A stretch of DNA of 64,000 nt from Streptomyces xantholiticus (GTDB lineage Bacteria > Actinomycetota > Actinomycetes > Streptomycetales > Streptomycetaceae), in assembly GCF_014651015.1 (NCBI RefSeq), contig NZ_BMWB01000001.1, positions 344,068 through 408,067 on the forward strand, given 5' to 3'. Of this stretch, positions 52,263 through 60,771 are shown in pieces (the stretch's first letter is position 1; each line of letters begins with the position of its first letter). A program made the translations under genes and the position numbers. The notes under the pieces are model-generated. The model had not been told where the DNA came from. It made no database searches and saw nothing but the letters and a program-made list of their open reading frames with translations.

Positions 52263-53687
52263 ATGATCAACATGCGCTCGCTCACGGCCGGGGTCCTCGT
52301 CGGGGCTCTGACGGCTGTGCTGGCGGTGACGGTTCTGGAGGACGGGTACGTCACCGCTCCGGGCGGCCTGGCCTGGTGGTACGCCGCCTGCTGGCTGCTG
52401 TTCGCGGCGGCGGCCCTCGCCGTGCGCAGAGCGCCGGTGCGGCACGCGGTGGCGCTGATCCTCGCGGGCGGTGTCGCGGTCGCCGCGACCGGGCTGCTCG
52501 CCCCGCCGCGCACCAGCACCGACTCCTACCGGTACGCCTGGGACGGCAGGGTGCAGGCCTCCGGAATCTCCCCGTACGACCATCCGCCCGCCGATCCGGC
52601 GCTCGCGGATCTGCGGGACGGCTGGCTCTTTCCGACCGGTGCGGCATGCGAGGTGCCCGAGCGGGCCAGGATCGCGGGGCCCAAGGGCGAGGCGCACTGC
52701 ACCCGGATCAACCGGCCGGGCGTCCATACGATCTATCCGCCGGTCGCCGAGGGCTACTTCCTGCTGGTGCACGCCGTCTCGCCGGGCGATGTGCGGCACA
52801 AGGCGCTGCAGACGGGCGGCGCACTGCTGGCGCTCGCCACCACCGTCGTGCTGGTGCTCGTGCTGCGCCGGCGCGGTGATCCACGGACGGCGGTGTACTG
52901 GGCGTGGTGTCCGGCCGTACCGCTGGAGGCGGTGAACAACGCGCACGTCGACGTGCTCGGGGTGCTGCTGGCGGTCGCGGGGCTCGGGGTGGTGGTCCGC
53001 GGACGTCTCGAGGGGGGTGTGCTGCTCGGTGCGGCGGTCGCGACGAAGCTGCTGCCGGCGGTGGTGCTGCCGGGCGTCCTGGCGGGTGTGCGCCGATGGC
53101 GGGACGCCGCGGCCGTCCTGGTGCCGGCCGCGGCCGTCGTGGCGTTGACGTACCTGCCGCACCTGCTGCTCTCCGACAGCTCCGTGTTCGGCTATCTGAG
53201 CGGCTACACCGAGGAGGAAGGGTACGACGACCCGTCCGCCCGCAACCGGTACGCGCTGCTGCGGCTGGTGCTGCCGGACACATGGGCGCTGCCCGCGGCG
53301 GTGGTCGTGACGGTGGCTGTCGTCGCCTGTGTGGTGCGGCACGGCGATCCCGAACGCCCTTGGAGCGGGGCACTGTTGGTGACCGGCACGGCGTTCCTGC
53401 TGATGACACCGGGGTACTCGTGGTACGCGCTGCTGCCGGTGGCGCTGGTCGCCCTCGACGGCCGGTGGGAGTGGCTGGTGGTCGCGGCGGCCGGCGCGGC
53501 CAAGTACGTCACCGTCCATCTGGACGCCGACGGGGAGACGATCGGCACGAGCGCGTACGTTCTGGCGGCCGCGGCGGTGCTCGCCGGCTGGGCGCTGCGG
53601 CGCTCGCGCGGCAGGCAAGCACCGGCCGCGCCGCCGGTGAGTGAGCGCGCGTCCCGGACGGTGGCGGTGGGCAGGCATGGGGAATGA
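52263..53687 (+). CDS. GT87-type polyprenol-sugar-dependent glycosyltransferase, multi-pass membrane protein
   Basis: A 474-residue membrane enzyme with about ten helices and a catalytic extracytoplasmic loop (RTSTDSYRYAWDGRVQASGISPYDHPPADPAL) holding the acidic residue typical of GT-C mannosyltransferases. Family 87 members add sugars from polyprenyl phosphate donors to lipids or glycans. ATG at 52263 (or 52272) follows GGGTGG. It is divergent from the molybdopterin oxidoreductase and overlaps the chimeric pseudogene by four bases. Conserved Asp positions are visible only in the loop, so specificity is open. Confidence 0.84.
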   Translation: MINMRSLTAGVLVGALTAVLAVTVLEDGYVTAPGGLAWWYAACWLLFAAAALAVRRAPVRHAVALILAGGVAVAATGLLAPPRTSTDSYRYAWDGRVQASGISPYDHPPADPALADLRDGWLFPTGAACEVPERARIAGPKGEAHCTRINRPGVHTIYPPVAEGYFLLVHAVSPGDVRHKALQTGGALLALATTVVLVLVLRRRGDPRTAVYWAWCPAVPLEAVNNAHVDVLGVLLAVAGLGVVVRGRLEGGVLLGAAVATKLLPAVVLPGVLAGVRRWRDAAAVLVPAAAVVALTYLPHLLLSDSSVFGYLSGYTEEEGYDDPSARNRYALLRLVLPDTWALPAAVVVTVAVVACVVRHGDPERPWSGALLVTGTAFLLMTPGYSWYALLPVALVALDGRWEWLVVAAAGAAKYVTVHLDADGETIGTSAYVLAAAAVLAGWALRRSRGRQAPAAPPVSERASRTVAVGRHGE

Positions 53688-54298
53688 CGCCTTCCGCCGC
53701 ACGTTCCGACGCTCCGCCCGGCCGCTCCCGTCGTGCGCTGCCGGCCGGTTCGGTCGGCAACTTCGTCGAGTGGTACGAGTTCGGGGTCTACGGGTACTTC
53801 GCCACGATCACCGCCGCAAACCTCTTCACGCCGGAGGGCGGCAGCGATGTGGAGGCCAAGGACCTGTTCCACGCCGGGTCTCTGCGGGAGGCGCTGTCCG
53901 ATTACGGCACTCTTGCGCCCGAGGACGTGGTCGCCACGCTCACCCGGCTGACCGCACGGACCGTCGCGGACGCGCTGCGCCCGCTGGGGGTGAGCGAGGT
54001 GTTCGCGTCGGGCGGTGGCACGCGCAACCCGCCCATGATGGCGGCGCTCCGTGCGGAGCCGGCCGGCACGCCGCTGCGTACCTCGGACGAGCTGGGTGTT
54101 CCGGTCGGGGCCAAGAAGGCGTACGCCTTCGCGGTGCTGGGCTTTCTGACCGTGCACGGCCTGGCCGGCACGGTGCCCGCGTGCACAGAGGCCCGCACGG
54201 CACGTGTCCTCGGCTCGCTCACCCCGGGCACCCGTCCCCCGCAACTCCCCTGCGCCAGAGGGAACTTGGTCAACACCACCACCTTTACGCAGCGTTGA
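53684..54298 (+). pseudogene. Deletion chimera: MFS transporter N terminus joined to anhydro-MurNAc kinase C terminus
   Basis: One open frame of 204 codons joins two unrelated families. Residues 20-50 (AGSVGNFVEWYEFGVYGYFATITAANLFTP) are the start of an MHS-type MFS transporter. From about residue 58 (AKDLFHAGSLREALSDYG) to the end (TPGTRPPQLP) it is the C-terminal third of anhydro-N-acetylmuramic acid kinase AnmK, with VFASGGGTRNPPMMAAL and ELGVPVGAKKAYAFAVLGFL. The parent genes are absent from the window, so a deletion must have joined them in frame. Neither function can survive. ATGA overlap with the GT87 gene suggests that it is still translated. Confidence 0.85.
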
Positions 54299-54321
54299 TG
54301 CCGGTCGTACGCTGCATCACC

Positions 54322-56229
54322 ATGACCTCAGCCGGTTCCTCTGGCCGCCGGGCGGCGCTGCTGGCCACCGCGGGCGCCGTCCTGGCCGCGTTCGCACTGG
54401 GCACCGCCACTGCGACCGCACATGCCGAGCCCCGGGTGACCGACGGGGCGACGGTCGTGCCGTTGCAGACCACGGGGCCTGCGGACAAGCGGTTCAACCT
54501 GGTGGTGCTCGGCGACGGATACACCGCACAGGAGATGCCCGCCTTCCGGGCCGACGTCGAGAAGCACATGAACGTGCTCTGGTCGACGGAGCCGTTCGCG
54601 TCGTACCGCTCGTACATCAATGTGTGGGCCGTCGAGCTGCCGTCCGCCGAGTCCGGCGTCGACTGCGACCCTTCGCTCGACGCACCCGGCCGCGACACGC
54701 CGCTCGACATGGGCTTCTGGGGCGGCTGCAACGCGAACAGCGTGCAGCGGCTGCTCACCGTGGACAGCGGCGCGGCCACCGCGCTGGCGGACCTGGTGCC
54801 CGGCACCGCGAGCGCCAACCGCCAGATCGTGGCTCTGGCCAACAGCGGGACGTACGGCGGGGCGGGCGGCACGTACGCCACAGCGTCGGGCGGCAACGCG
54901 CTGTCGTCGCTGATCACCCCGCACGAGATCGGGCACTCGCTGGGCGGGCTGCAGGACGAGTACGACTACTACGCGCGCGGCGTCCCGGGGGGTACGTACT
55001 CCGGCGGTGAGCCCGCCTCCGCGCACCACACGCTGCTCGCCGAGGCCCAGATGCGGCAGCAGCATGCCAAGTGGTGGCGCTGGCTGGGCGAGGAGAGCGT
55101 GTCGGGCGGGATCATCGGTCGTCACGAGGGCGGGATGTACAGCACCAAGGGCGTGTGGCGGCCCAGCAGGCACTCGATGATGAAGACGCTCGGCTATCCC
55201 TTCGACCAGGTCGAGCGCGAGATCATGGTGCAGAAGATCTCGGCGAAGGTGAACATCGTCGCCGACCACACACCGAACTCCGCCGCCCTCGGCGCGGACC
55301 GCACGGTGTGGGTGGAGACACTGCACCCGGTCGGCGGTGAACTCGACGTCGTGTGGCGGTTGGACGGCAGGCGGCTGCGCGCCGTGGGCGACGCCCGCAC
55401 GGTCGATCTGCGCCGGATCGACATGCGGCCCGGCGCACACACGCTGACGGCGACGGTCACGGACCGCACGCCGTTCGTGCGCGACCCGGCGGTCCGGGCG
55501 TCCTCCGCATTGAAGCGCACCGTGACATGGACGGTGGACACGTCGCTCACCACTCCCCCGGACACGGTGACGCCCGCGTTCACCGGTCATACGCCGACGG
55601 GCACGCCGGTGGGCGCCGCCTCCGTCGTCCACGCGGACACCACCCAACCGGCGGGGCGCAGCGTGGCGGTGCGCTGGGCGCTCGGCGGCCGACCGGTGGC
55701 CAACCCGGGAAACGACCGGGACCTGGACCTGGGTGCGCTGCGACTGCGGCCCGGCAGCCACCGGCTGACGGCACGCGTCCACGGCACGGCCGCCGAACTC
55801 GCCTGGACCGTGGACGCCTCGCCTGCCGAGGGCGCGTACGAGCTGTCCGGGCCGCTGCGCACGGTCCACCGGCCCGGCAGGCCGGTGGAGTACGTGTACG
55901 ACGGCCCGTTCACGATGCGTCTGAGTGCAGGTGACGACCACGGGGGCCATGTGGTGCGCGAGTTCCGTGTCGACGGCGACGGCTGGCAGACGTACTACGG
56001 CTGGCCGACCGACGCCGACGCGCCGTACCGCTTCACGCCGCACGGCACGGTGATCGACGACCTGGTGTACGGCAAGCTGGGCACGCCCCGGGTGGTTCCC
56101 TGGGACGACACGACGCCCGACTACGGCACCCACACGATCGAGTACCGGACGGTCGACTCCGCCGGGAACGTGTCCGCTGCGAAGAGCTTCCTGGTGACGC
56201 TGCTGCCCCCGCGGCAGCAGCTCAGTTGA
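54322..56229 (+). CDS. Secreted M64 family metallopeptidase
   Basis: A 635-residue exported protease of the IgA-peptidase M64 family. Signal peptide (ends near AEPRVTDG). The zinc motif is HEIGHSLGGLQDEYD: ligands His201, His205 and the downstream Asp212, with Glu202 as base. The C terminus (about 300-635) holds repeated beta-sandwich-like segments (TVWVETLHPVGGELDVVWRLDG and similar), probably Ig-like substrate or cell-wall binding modules, and a DSAGNVSAAKSF end. The ATG at 54322 is chosen because it begins the signal peptide; 54298 adds eight unhelpful residues. It overlaps the DUF397 gene on the other strand by eight bases. Confidence 0.9.
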   Translation: MTSAGSSGRRAALLATAGAVLAAFALGTATATAHAEPRVTDGATVVPLQTTGPADKRFNLVVLGDGYTAQEMPAFRADVEKHMNVLWSTEPFASYRSYINVWAVELPSAESGVDCDPSLDAPGRDTPLDMGFWGGCNANSVQRLLTVDSGAATALADLVPGTASANRQIVALANSGTYGGAGGTYATASGGNALSSLITPHEIGHSLGGLQDEYDYYARGVPGGTYSGGEPASAHHTLLAEAQMRQQHAKWWRWLGEESVSGGIIGRHEGGMYSTKGVWRPSRHSMMKTLGYPFDQVEREIMVQKISAKVNIVADHTPNSAALGADRTVWVETLHPVGGELDVVWRLDGRRLRAVGDARTVDLRRIDMRPGAHTLTATVTDRTPFVRDPAVRASSALKRTVTWTVDTSLTTPPDTVTPAFTGHTPTGTPVGAASVVHADTTQPAGRSVAVRWALGGRPVANPGNDRDLDLGALRLRPGSHRLTARVHGTAAELAWTVDASPAEGAYELSGPLRTVHRPGRPVEYVYDGPFTMRLSAGDDHGGHVVREFRVDGDGWQTYYGWPTDADAPYRFTPHGTVIDDLVYGKLGTPRVVPWDDTTPDYGTHTIEYRTVDSAGNVSAAKSFLVTLLPPRQQLS

Positions 56230-56458
56230 CCAGGAAGTCCGCCTTGCCGGACTTCGCTCCCTGTATGAATGCCTCGATCTCCCCGGAGGTGTAGATCAGC
56301 GCGGGACCGTGGGGGTCGGCGGACTGACGCACGGCGACCCTGCCGTCTGCCAGCTTCATGGTCTCGACGCAGTTGCCGCCGTTGCCGCCGCTCCACGGTT
56401 TGTGCCAGCCGTCCTCGCCCAGCTCGGCGGCCGGCATCCCGTTGTATATGCGATCCAT
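56222..56458 (-). CDS. DUF397 domain protein
   Basis: A 78-residue protein of the DUF397 family, the small regulatory partners of XRE proteins in Streptomyces (BldB-like loci). Family signature WHKPWSGGNGGNCVETMKLADGRVAVRQSADPHGPALIYTSGEIEAFIQGAKSGKADFL. Its ATG at 56458 directly follows the stop of the XRE gene, with no gap, so the two are translated together. Its 3' end overlaps the M64 peptidase by eight bases. Confidence 0.93.
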   Translation of the reverse strand: MDRIYNGMPAAELGEDGWHKPWSGGNGGNCVETMKLADGRVAVRQSADPHGPALIYTSGEIEAFIQGAKSGKADFLVN

Positions 56459-57319
56459 TCACAGCTCCTTGCGGAGATCGCCGAGGATCTCCCTCGTCCG
56501 TTGCACTGTCGCGGCCTGTGCCGCCATGCGGTCCATGACCTCGAGGTGCGTGGCGACCTCGGGGCGCGCATCGAGATAGACGGCGCCGGTCAGGTACTCG
56601 CTGTAGACCATGTCCGGGAGCTCGGGCACGGCGAACCGGAAGAGGACGAACGGCCCGTAGGTGCCGGGGTGGTGCCCTGACGCGAACTCGGCGATCTGCA
56701 GGGTCACGTTCGGCAGTCGGGCGCCCTCGAGCAGCCTCTCGACCTGGGCCCTCATCACGCCCGGCGCGCCGACGGGACGGCGCAGCACCGTCTCGTCCAT
56801 CACCACCCAGAGCCTGGGGGCATCCGGTCGCATCAGCAGGGACTGGCGCTCCATGCGCAGCGCCACGTGCCGTTCGATGTCGTCGGGGTCGGTGTGGCCG
56901 ATGGCTCCGCCGAGCATGATCGCTCTGGCGTAGTCCTCGGTCTGGAGCAGACCGGGCACGAACTGCGGTTCATACGCACGGATGACGCTTGCGGCACCCT
57001 CCAGGCTGACGTACATGCTGAACCAGTGGGGCAGTACGTCGTGGAAACGCTGCCACCAGCCGGGCTTGTTGGCCTCCTCGGCCAGCTCCACGAAGCCGCG
57101 GGCCTCCTCGTCGCCGATCCCGTAGGCGCCGAGCAGCAGTTGTACGTAGGGGATCTTCAGAGCGACCTCGGCGGTCTCCATCCTGCGGATGGTGCCGGGG
57201 GCGACGCGGAGCACCTTCGCCGCTTCCTCGCGCTTGAGACACGCACGCTCCCGCAGCTCCTGCAGGCGCTTGCCGAGGACGACCTGCCCCACGGTGGGGG
57301 CGGACCGCGGTTCACTCAC
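56459..57319 (-). CDS. XRE family regulator, DUF397 partner (Scr1/BldB-locus type)
   Basis: A 286-residue regulator. HTH in its N-terminal 70 residues (VLGKRLQELRERACLKREEAAKVLRVAPGTIRRMETAEV), followed by a long C-terminal domain of the DUF5753/Scr1 type (about 100-280: YEPQFVPGLLQTEDYARAI, RMERQSLLMRPDAPRLWVVMDE, YGPFVLFRF, VMDRMAAQAATV). Start GTG at 57319 follows GGGAGG; the frame stays open upstream to 57415 without a better start. Forms the classic XRE-DUF397 pair, with the ATPase gene divergent. Likely binds the palindrome at 57381-57407. Confidence 0.93.
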   Translation of the reverse strand: MSEPRSAPTVGQVVLGKRLQELRERACLKREEAAKVLRVAPGTIRRMETAEVALKIPYVQLLLGAYGIGDEEARGFVELAEEANKPGWWQRFHDVLPHWFSMYVSLEGAASVIRAYEPQFVPGLLQTEDYARAIMLGGAIGHTDPDDIERHVALRMERQSLLMRPDAPRLWVVMDETVLRRPVGAPGVMRAQVERLLEGARLPNVTLQIAEFASGHHPGTYGPFVLFRFAVPELPDMVYSEYLTGAVYLDARPEVATHLEVMDRMAAQAATVQRTREILGDLRKEL

Positions 57320-57380
57320 TTCGAGACCTCCCCACGTGCTGTTTGCGAGCAGTGTGCCACGGCCCCCCACCAATGAATAT

Positions 57381-57407
57381 GCCCACTCTGCATTTTTCAG
57401 AGTGGGC
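57381..57407. promoter_or_regulatory. 10-bp perfect inverted repeat between divergent XRE and ATPase genes
   Basis: GCCCACTCTG (57381-57390) and its complement (57398-57407) with a seven-base AT-rich loop. It lies between the start codons of the divergent regulator and ATPase genes and is the only AT-rich dyad there, so it is the natural operator for the XRE protein. Confidence 0.6.
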
Positions 57408-57444
57408 CTTGCCAACGTGGCGCGTGCAGCGGGAGAGTGGTCCT

Positions 57445-57933
57445 GTGAACCGTGACGCGCTCGCCTCCGAGCTCCTGGACCCCCACGCGGGGACCGATCT
57501 CACCCGGTACGCCTTCGAGTTGCCGGCGCGCGTCGAACATGTCTCCCGGGCGAGAAAGCTGGTGTCCGCACGGCTGGCGGGCTGGGGAGTCGACGGGGAC
57601 CCGCACGACACGGCGCTGCTGGTCGTCTCCGAGCTGTTCACCAACGCCATCGTGCACACCGACGGCCATCTGGTCGCCTGCCAACTCCACGCCGGCACCG
57701 AGCGGTTGCGGATCACCGTGCAGGACCAGGGCTGCGCCGCCACCGGCCCCCGCGTGTGCCACGGGGCCCAGGGCGAGCGCGGCCGCGGGCTGCTGCTCGT
57801 CGAGGCGGTGAGCTGCGCCTGGGGCACGTACGACGCCGCACCGGGCACCGGCCGCGCCGTCTGGGCCGAGCTGACGTGCACGCCACGGCTTGCGCTCGGC
57901 AACGGACCGCCGACACGGGAGTGGCCGTGCTGA
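57445..57933 (+). CDS. Anti-sigma-type HATPase domain protein
   Basis: A 162-residue serine-kinase-like ATPase of the SpoIIAB/anti-sigma type. ATP-binding boxes: LLVVSELFTNAIVHT (N box), RITVQDQGCA and GRGLLLVEAVSCAWG (G box). It usually binds an anti-anti-sigma or acts with XRE/DUF397 regulators in Streptomyces. GTG at 57445 follows GGGAGAG. Upstream in-frame ATGs exist (57373, 57379) but would include the operator. Overlaps the next gene, which suggests an operon. Confidence 0.9.
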   Translation: MNRDALASELLDPHAGTDLTRYAFELPARVEHVSRARKLVSARLAGWGVDGDPHDTALLVVSELFTNAIVHTDGHLVACQLHAGTERLRITVQDQGCAATGPRVCHGAQGERGRGLLLVEAVSCAWGTYDAAPGTGRAVWAELTCTPRLALGNGPPTREWPC

Positions 57934-58346
57934 GGAACCTGGCACCGCTCGGCTCAAGGGGCGTACGCCAGGACCACGCCAATCGTCTCACCCCGCTCGA
58001 CGTGCCGGACGCCCTGCACACCGATCTGGGGTGCGACGCGGTCGGCGTGCCCGCACGTTACGGGCTCCGTCTGCTGGGCCGGATGCCGAGCACCGGCTGC
58101 ATCTTCGCCGACAGCGCATGGTGGTGGTGGATCGTCCCGGCCGGCTCGGACCTGGACCTGGCCTGGCCGCTGCCCTCCCACTACGCCCGCGGTGCCAGGG
58201 TGCCCGCGACCGGGGCCCGGCTGATCCGCCGCCCGACGGGACCGAGTCCCTACACCCCGCCGATTCCGCTTTACCTGATGGCCTGCCAACTCACCGGTGC
58301 GACTCCTCGGTGGCCCGCGGGCGTGGGCGTCACGGCACGGCGCTGA
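57927..58346 (+). CDS. Hypothetical protein
   Basis: A 139-residue soluble protein of unknown family, with aromatic cluster DSAWWWWIVPAGSDLDLAWPLPSHYARGARVPATGARLIRR. It has the look of conserved Streptomyces proteins that travel with ATPase genes of this type. GTG at 57927 overlaps the ATPase stop at 57933, so translation is coupled. No motif supports an enzyme function. Confidence 0.7.
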   Translation: MLRNLAPLGSRGVRQDHANRLTPLDVPDALHTDLGCDAVGVPARYGLRLLGRMPSTGCIFADSAWWWWIVPAGSDLDLAWPLPSHYARGARVPATGARLIRRPTGPSPYTPPIPLYLMACQLTGATPRWPAGVGVTARR

Positions 58347-58395
58347 ACCGATCCCACCGGACCGGACGGCAATCCGCCGGGATAGGCTTCTGCCC

Positions 58396-58689
58396 ATGTC
58401 AGAAGCGAATACGGGCCCCGAGCGGCAGGGCCTCACACCGCGCCAGGCCCGCGGCGTCCGGATAGCTCTCTCGGCCGCCATCATGATCGCTGTGGCCGCC
58501 ACGCTGGTGCTGCGACTGGGCAACACCCACTCGATGCTCACCGTCGGCTTCTACGGCATCGCGCTGATCCTCTCCGGCACCGCCCTCGTCCTCAGCCGCG
58601 CCGGACGCACCCGGTGGGCCACCCTGGTGCTGGGCACCGGCGTGGCGGTGGCCGTCGTCGCGGAGTGGGCCGTCGCCTCGATGGGCTGA
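58396..58689 (+). CDS. Small membrane protein
   Basis: A 97-residue protein with three helices (about 22-40, 48-66 and 75-93), short basic loops and a soluble N terminus (ANTGPERQGLTPRQARG). It starts 49 bases after the hypothetical gene; the ATG follows a weak ribosome site. No family is recognised. It probably belongs to the same transcript as the ATPase. Confidence 0.72.
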   Translation: MSEANTGPERQGLTPRQARGVRIALSAAIMIAVAATLVLRLGNTHSMLTVGFYGIALILSGTALVLSRAGRTRWATLVLGTGVAVAVVAEWAVASMG

Positions 58690-58728
58690 ACCGGCCGGGC
58701 CGGGCCGCCCGTACGGGCGAGCCGCCCT

Positions 58729-59742
58729 TCAGCCGCCGGAGACCGCTCGCAGATGGGCCCGGCGGCGGCGCACACCGGGCGCACCGACCGAGCGGTCCTC
58801 GCGGAGGGCGAGCGTGATCCGCGTGTAGCCCTTGTCCTGCAGCGTCGCCGGAGTCTCGTCGATGATCCGGCAGTCGGTGCGGCCCCAGCGCGGGTCCGGA
58901 TGATGCACCGGCCGTACGGCTCCGTCGTGGTGGATCGCCGACGCGCCCACCGCGCTCATCCACAGCGGCAGTCCGCACCGGTAGGCGGCGTCCATGATCG
59001 GGTCGTCCGCGATGTCGTCACGAATGGCCTGAAGCGCACCGTCGTCGCCGTGCTTGTCGAGTGCCGCGGCGAGCTGGGCCATCAGCGGCAGGCACCAGCT
59101 GGTCTCGTGCTCGCCGAGCACCGTGCGGGCCTCGGGGTGGAACAGCACGAACCGCAGGAAGTTGCGGTCCGGCATGGCCGTGGGATGCGGCCCGATGCCA
59201 CAGAAGAGGGCATCGAAGGCCGGGTTGCTGTGGGCGACGTCCCAGTGCCGGTCGAAGAGCACGGAAGGCAGCGGCACCGCGTCCATCACCGCGGCGTAGT
59301 CCCGCAGGTAGGCCAGTGTCCCGGGGTCCACCGGCCCGTCCGGCCGTGACGGCGGCCGCTCCGGCTCCTGCGGTCGCACGGGAACCGGCGGCGGCACGGG
59401 CATCGAGGGCCGGTCAGGGACGGGGCGGCGCACCGGCCGCGAAGGCGGCACGGGGCCCGACGGCCTGACGGGGGTGTGCCCGTCGAAGGCACCGCGCGCC
59501 GGGGCGGGAACGTCCGTCTCGGCGGCGAGGCGCAGCAGCCGACCGCCCTGCTGGTCGTTCAACTCCAGGGCGTCGACCAGGGCGCACAGCGTCCCCTCCG
59601 GCCACTCGTGGCCGGGCGTGCGCTCCCAAGTGGCGTAGGTGTAGGCGGTGACGCCCAGGCGGGCGGCCACCTCCGCGAGACTCAGGCCCAGTTCCTCGCG
59701 GCGGCTCCTGAGAGCGTCACCGAGGCGCTTCGTACGGGCCAT
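58729..59742 (-). CDS. XRE family regulator with Pro-rich linker and MmyB-like domain
   Basis: A 337-residue regulator. HTH (RLGDALRSRREELGLSLAEVAARLGVTAYTYATWE), then a proline-rich linker of about 60 residues (GPVPPSRPVRRPVPDRPS and similar), then an MmyB-like C-terminal domain (about 165-330; SVLFDRHWDVAHSNPAFDALF, FLRFVLFHPEARTVLGEHE, LALREDRSVG). Unlike the MmyB protein at 48942 the domains are separated by the extended linker. ATG at 59742 or the upstream in-frame ATG at 59814 are possible; the former begins right at the HTH. A minus-strand TTGACA lies at 59921-59916. Confidence 0.88.
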   Translation of the reverse strand: MARTKRLGDALRSRREELGLSLAEVAARLGVTAYTYATWERTPGHEWPEGTLCALVDALELNDQQGGRLLRLAAETDVPAPARGAFDGHTPVRPSGPVPPSRPVRRPVPDRPSMPVPPPVPVRPQEPERPPSRPDGPVDPGTLAYLRDYAAVMDAVPLPSVLFDRHWDVAHSNPAFDALFCGIGPHPTAMPDRNFLRFVLFHPEARTVLGEHETSWCLPLMAQLAAALDKHGDDGALQAIRDDIADDPIMDAAYRCGLPLWMSAVGASAIHHDGAVRPVHHPDPRWGRTDCRIIDETPATLQDKGYTRITLALREDRSVGAPGVRRRRAHLRAVSGG

Positions 59743-60063
59743 GGCCCGGGCGGCTCCGGCAGGGCTCGGGCACCCGCGGACGCCCCGGCGCCCGACGCCC
59801 ACCTCGTGTGTCATCGAGAACGCCACCCTTCTCGGAGCCTCTCGCAAGTACCGCTGCGACAGCTCCCTTTGGATCTTCACACCGCGTGGCGATCCTGCTA
59901 CCGCGAACACGGGGATGTCAACTATCGTGGCATTCCGCGCCGCTGAGCACTCAAAACGCGCCACAGCTGTGGCAAGACCTTGGCTGACATGACGTGAATA
60001 GGGTTAACTTCCGGCAGCCCCTCAGGATGCGGGGCTGCCTCGCGTGATCTAGGAGACCTACTG
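59743..60063. promoter_or_regulatory. Divergent promoter and leader region
   Basis: 321 bases between the XRE gene on the minus strand and the regulator operon. The minus side has a consensus TTGACA (59921-59916) with a weak TAGCAG 15 bases downstream. The plus side contains TTGGCT (59980-59985) with a TAGGGT-like element near 59999, then the hairpin at 60013-60039. AGGAGACC precedes the GTG at 60064. No gene is seen here. Confidence 0.4.
60013..60039 (+). promoter_or_regulatory. Leader hairpin before the XRE/ImmA operon
   Basis: GGCAGCCCC (60013-60021) and its exact complement GGGGCTGCC (60031-60039), nine-base loop. It sits between promoter-like sequence and the GTG at 60064, about 25 bases before the start, where it could act as a terminator or ribosome-site control. 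Confidence 0.45.
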
Positions 60064-60711
60064 GTGACAGACGGCTTCTCGGTTCCGGGTCCGACGGCCA
60101 CAGGCCCTCTGGCGGCATCGGTCGCCCGGGTCACCGAACTTGCGGACAAGCTCGGAATGAGCCACGGCGAGGTTTTCGACGTCCAGAAGCTCTCCGAGGC
60201 CTCCGGTGTTCCCGCCGACGTCGTGCGCGCCCTCCTCGACGGGCGCCCGGCAGGCGAACCCGACCTCCAGGCACGCTTTCTGCAGCGCTTCGACCTGCTG
60301 AGACGCACCCGGCTCAAGCCCAACGGCCGTCGGTACACCCAGCAGGAGATCGCCGACGGGGCGGGCATGTCCCGCCAGCAGGCGGGTGCGCTCATCAACG
60401 GCGACCGGCGGCCGACGATGGAGCACTGTGACGCGATCCAGCGCTTCTTCAAGGTGCATGCCGGCTTCCTGACCGCCGACGATGCCGACGCGCTCGACAG
60501 CGCCCTCCGGCGCACCGAACAGCGCCTGCTCCAGGGCTACGCGGGCGACGGCGACCCGCTGGAGCGGCTGCTGCAGGACCACGGCGTACGCGGCATCGCC
60601 TGGCGGGCGGCCCAACTGCCCAGCGACAAGCACCGTGACAAGGTGACCGAATGGCTCGACATGCTCCTGGAAAGCGTGAAGCCGGGCCCCGACACCCCCA
60701 CAGAGCCCTGA
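60064..60711 (+). CDS. XRE-type DNA-binding protein
   Basis: A 215-residue protein with two HTH-like segments, the second typical XRE (RYTQQEIADGAGMSRQQAGALINGDRRPTMEHCDAIQRFF, about 97-138). The rest is helical with no enzyme motif. GTG at 60064 after AGGAG. First gene of an operon with the ImmA-type protease, 60 bases apart. XRE plus ImmA/IrrE pairs act as repressor and cleaving protease in ICEBs1-like switches and DdrO/IrrE, so the same logic is plausible here. Confidence 0.88.
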   Translation: MTDGFSVPGPTATGPLAASVARVTELADKLGMSHGEVFDVQKLSEASGVPADVVRALLDGRPAGEPDLQARFLQRFDLLRRTRLKPNGRRYTQQEIADGAGMSRQQAGALINGDRRPTMEHCDAIQRFFKVHAGFLTADDADALDSALRRTEQRLLQGYAGDGDPLERLLQDHGVRGIAWRAAQLPSDKHRDKVTEWLDMLLESVKPGPDTPTEP

Positions 60712-60771
60712 TTTCCGGACAGGCTTGGATTTGTACGTGTCCTACAAGGCCCTGACGGGGAGAGGAGAGCG

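Noticed and set aside
53684..54298. A genuine two-domain transporter-kinase protein
   Set aside because: Both halves are partial; the transporter keeps one helix and the kinase lacks its ATP-binding N-terminal region.
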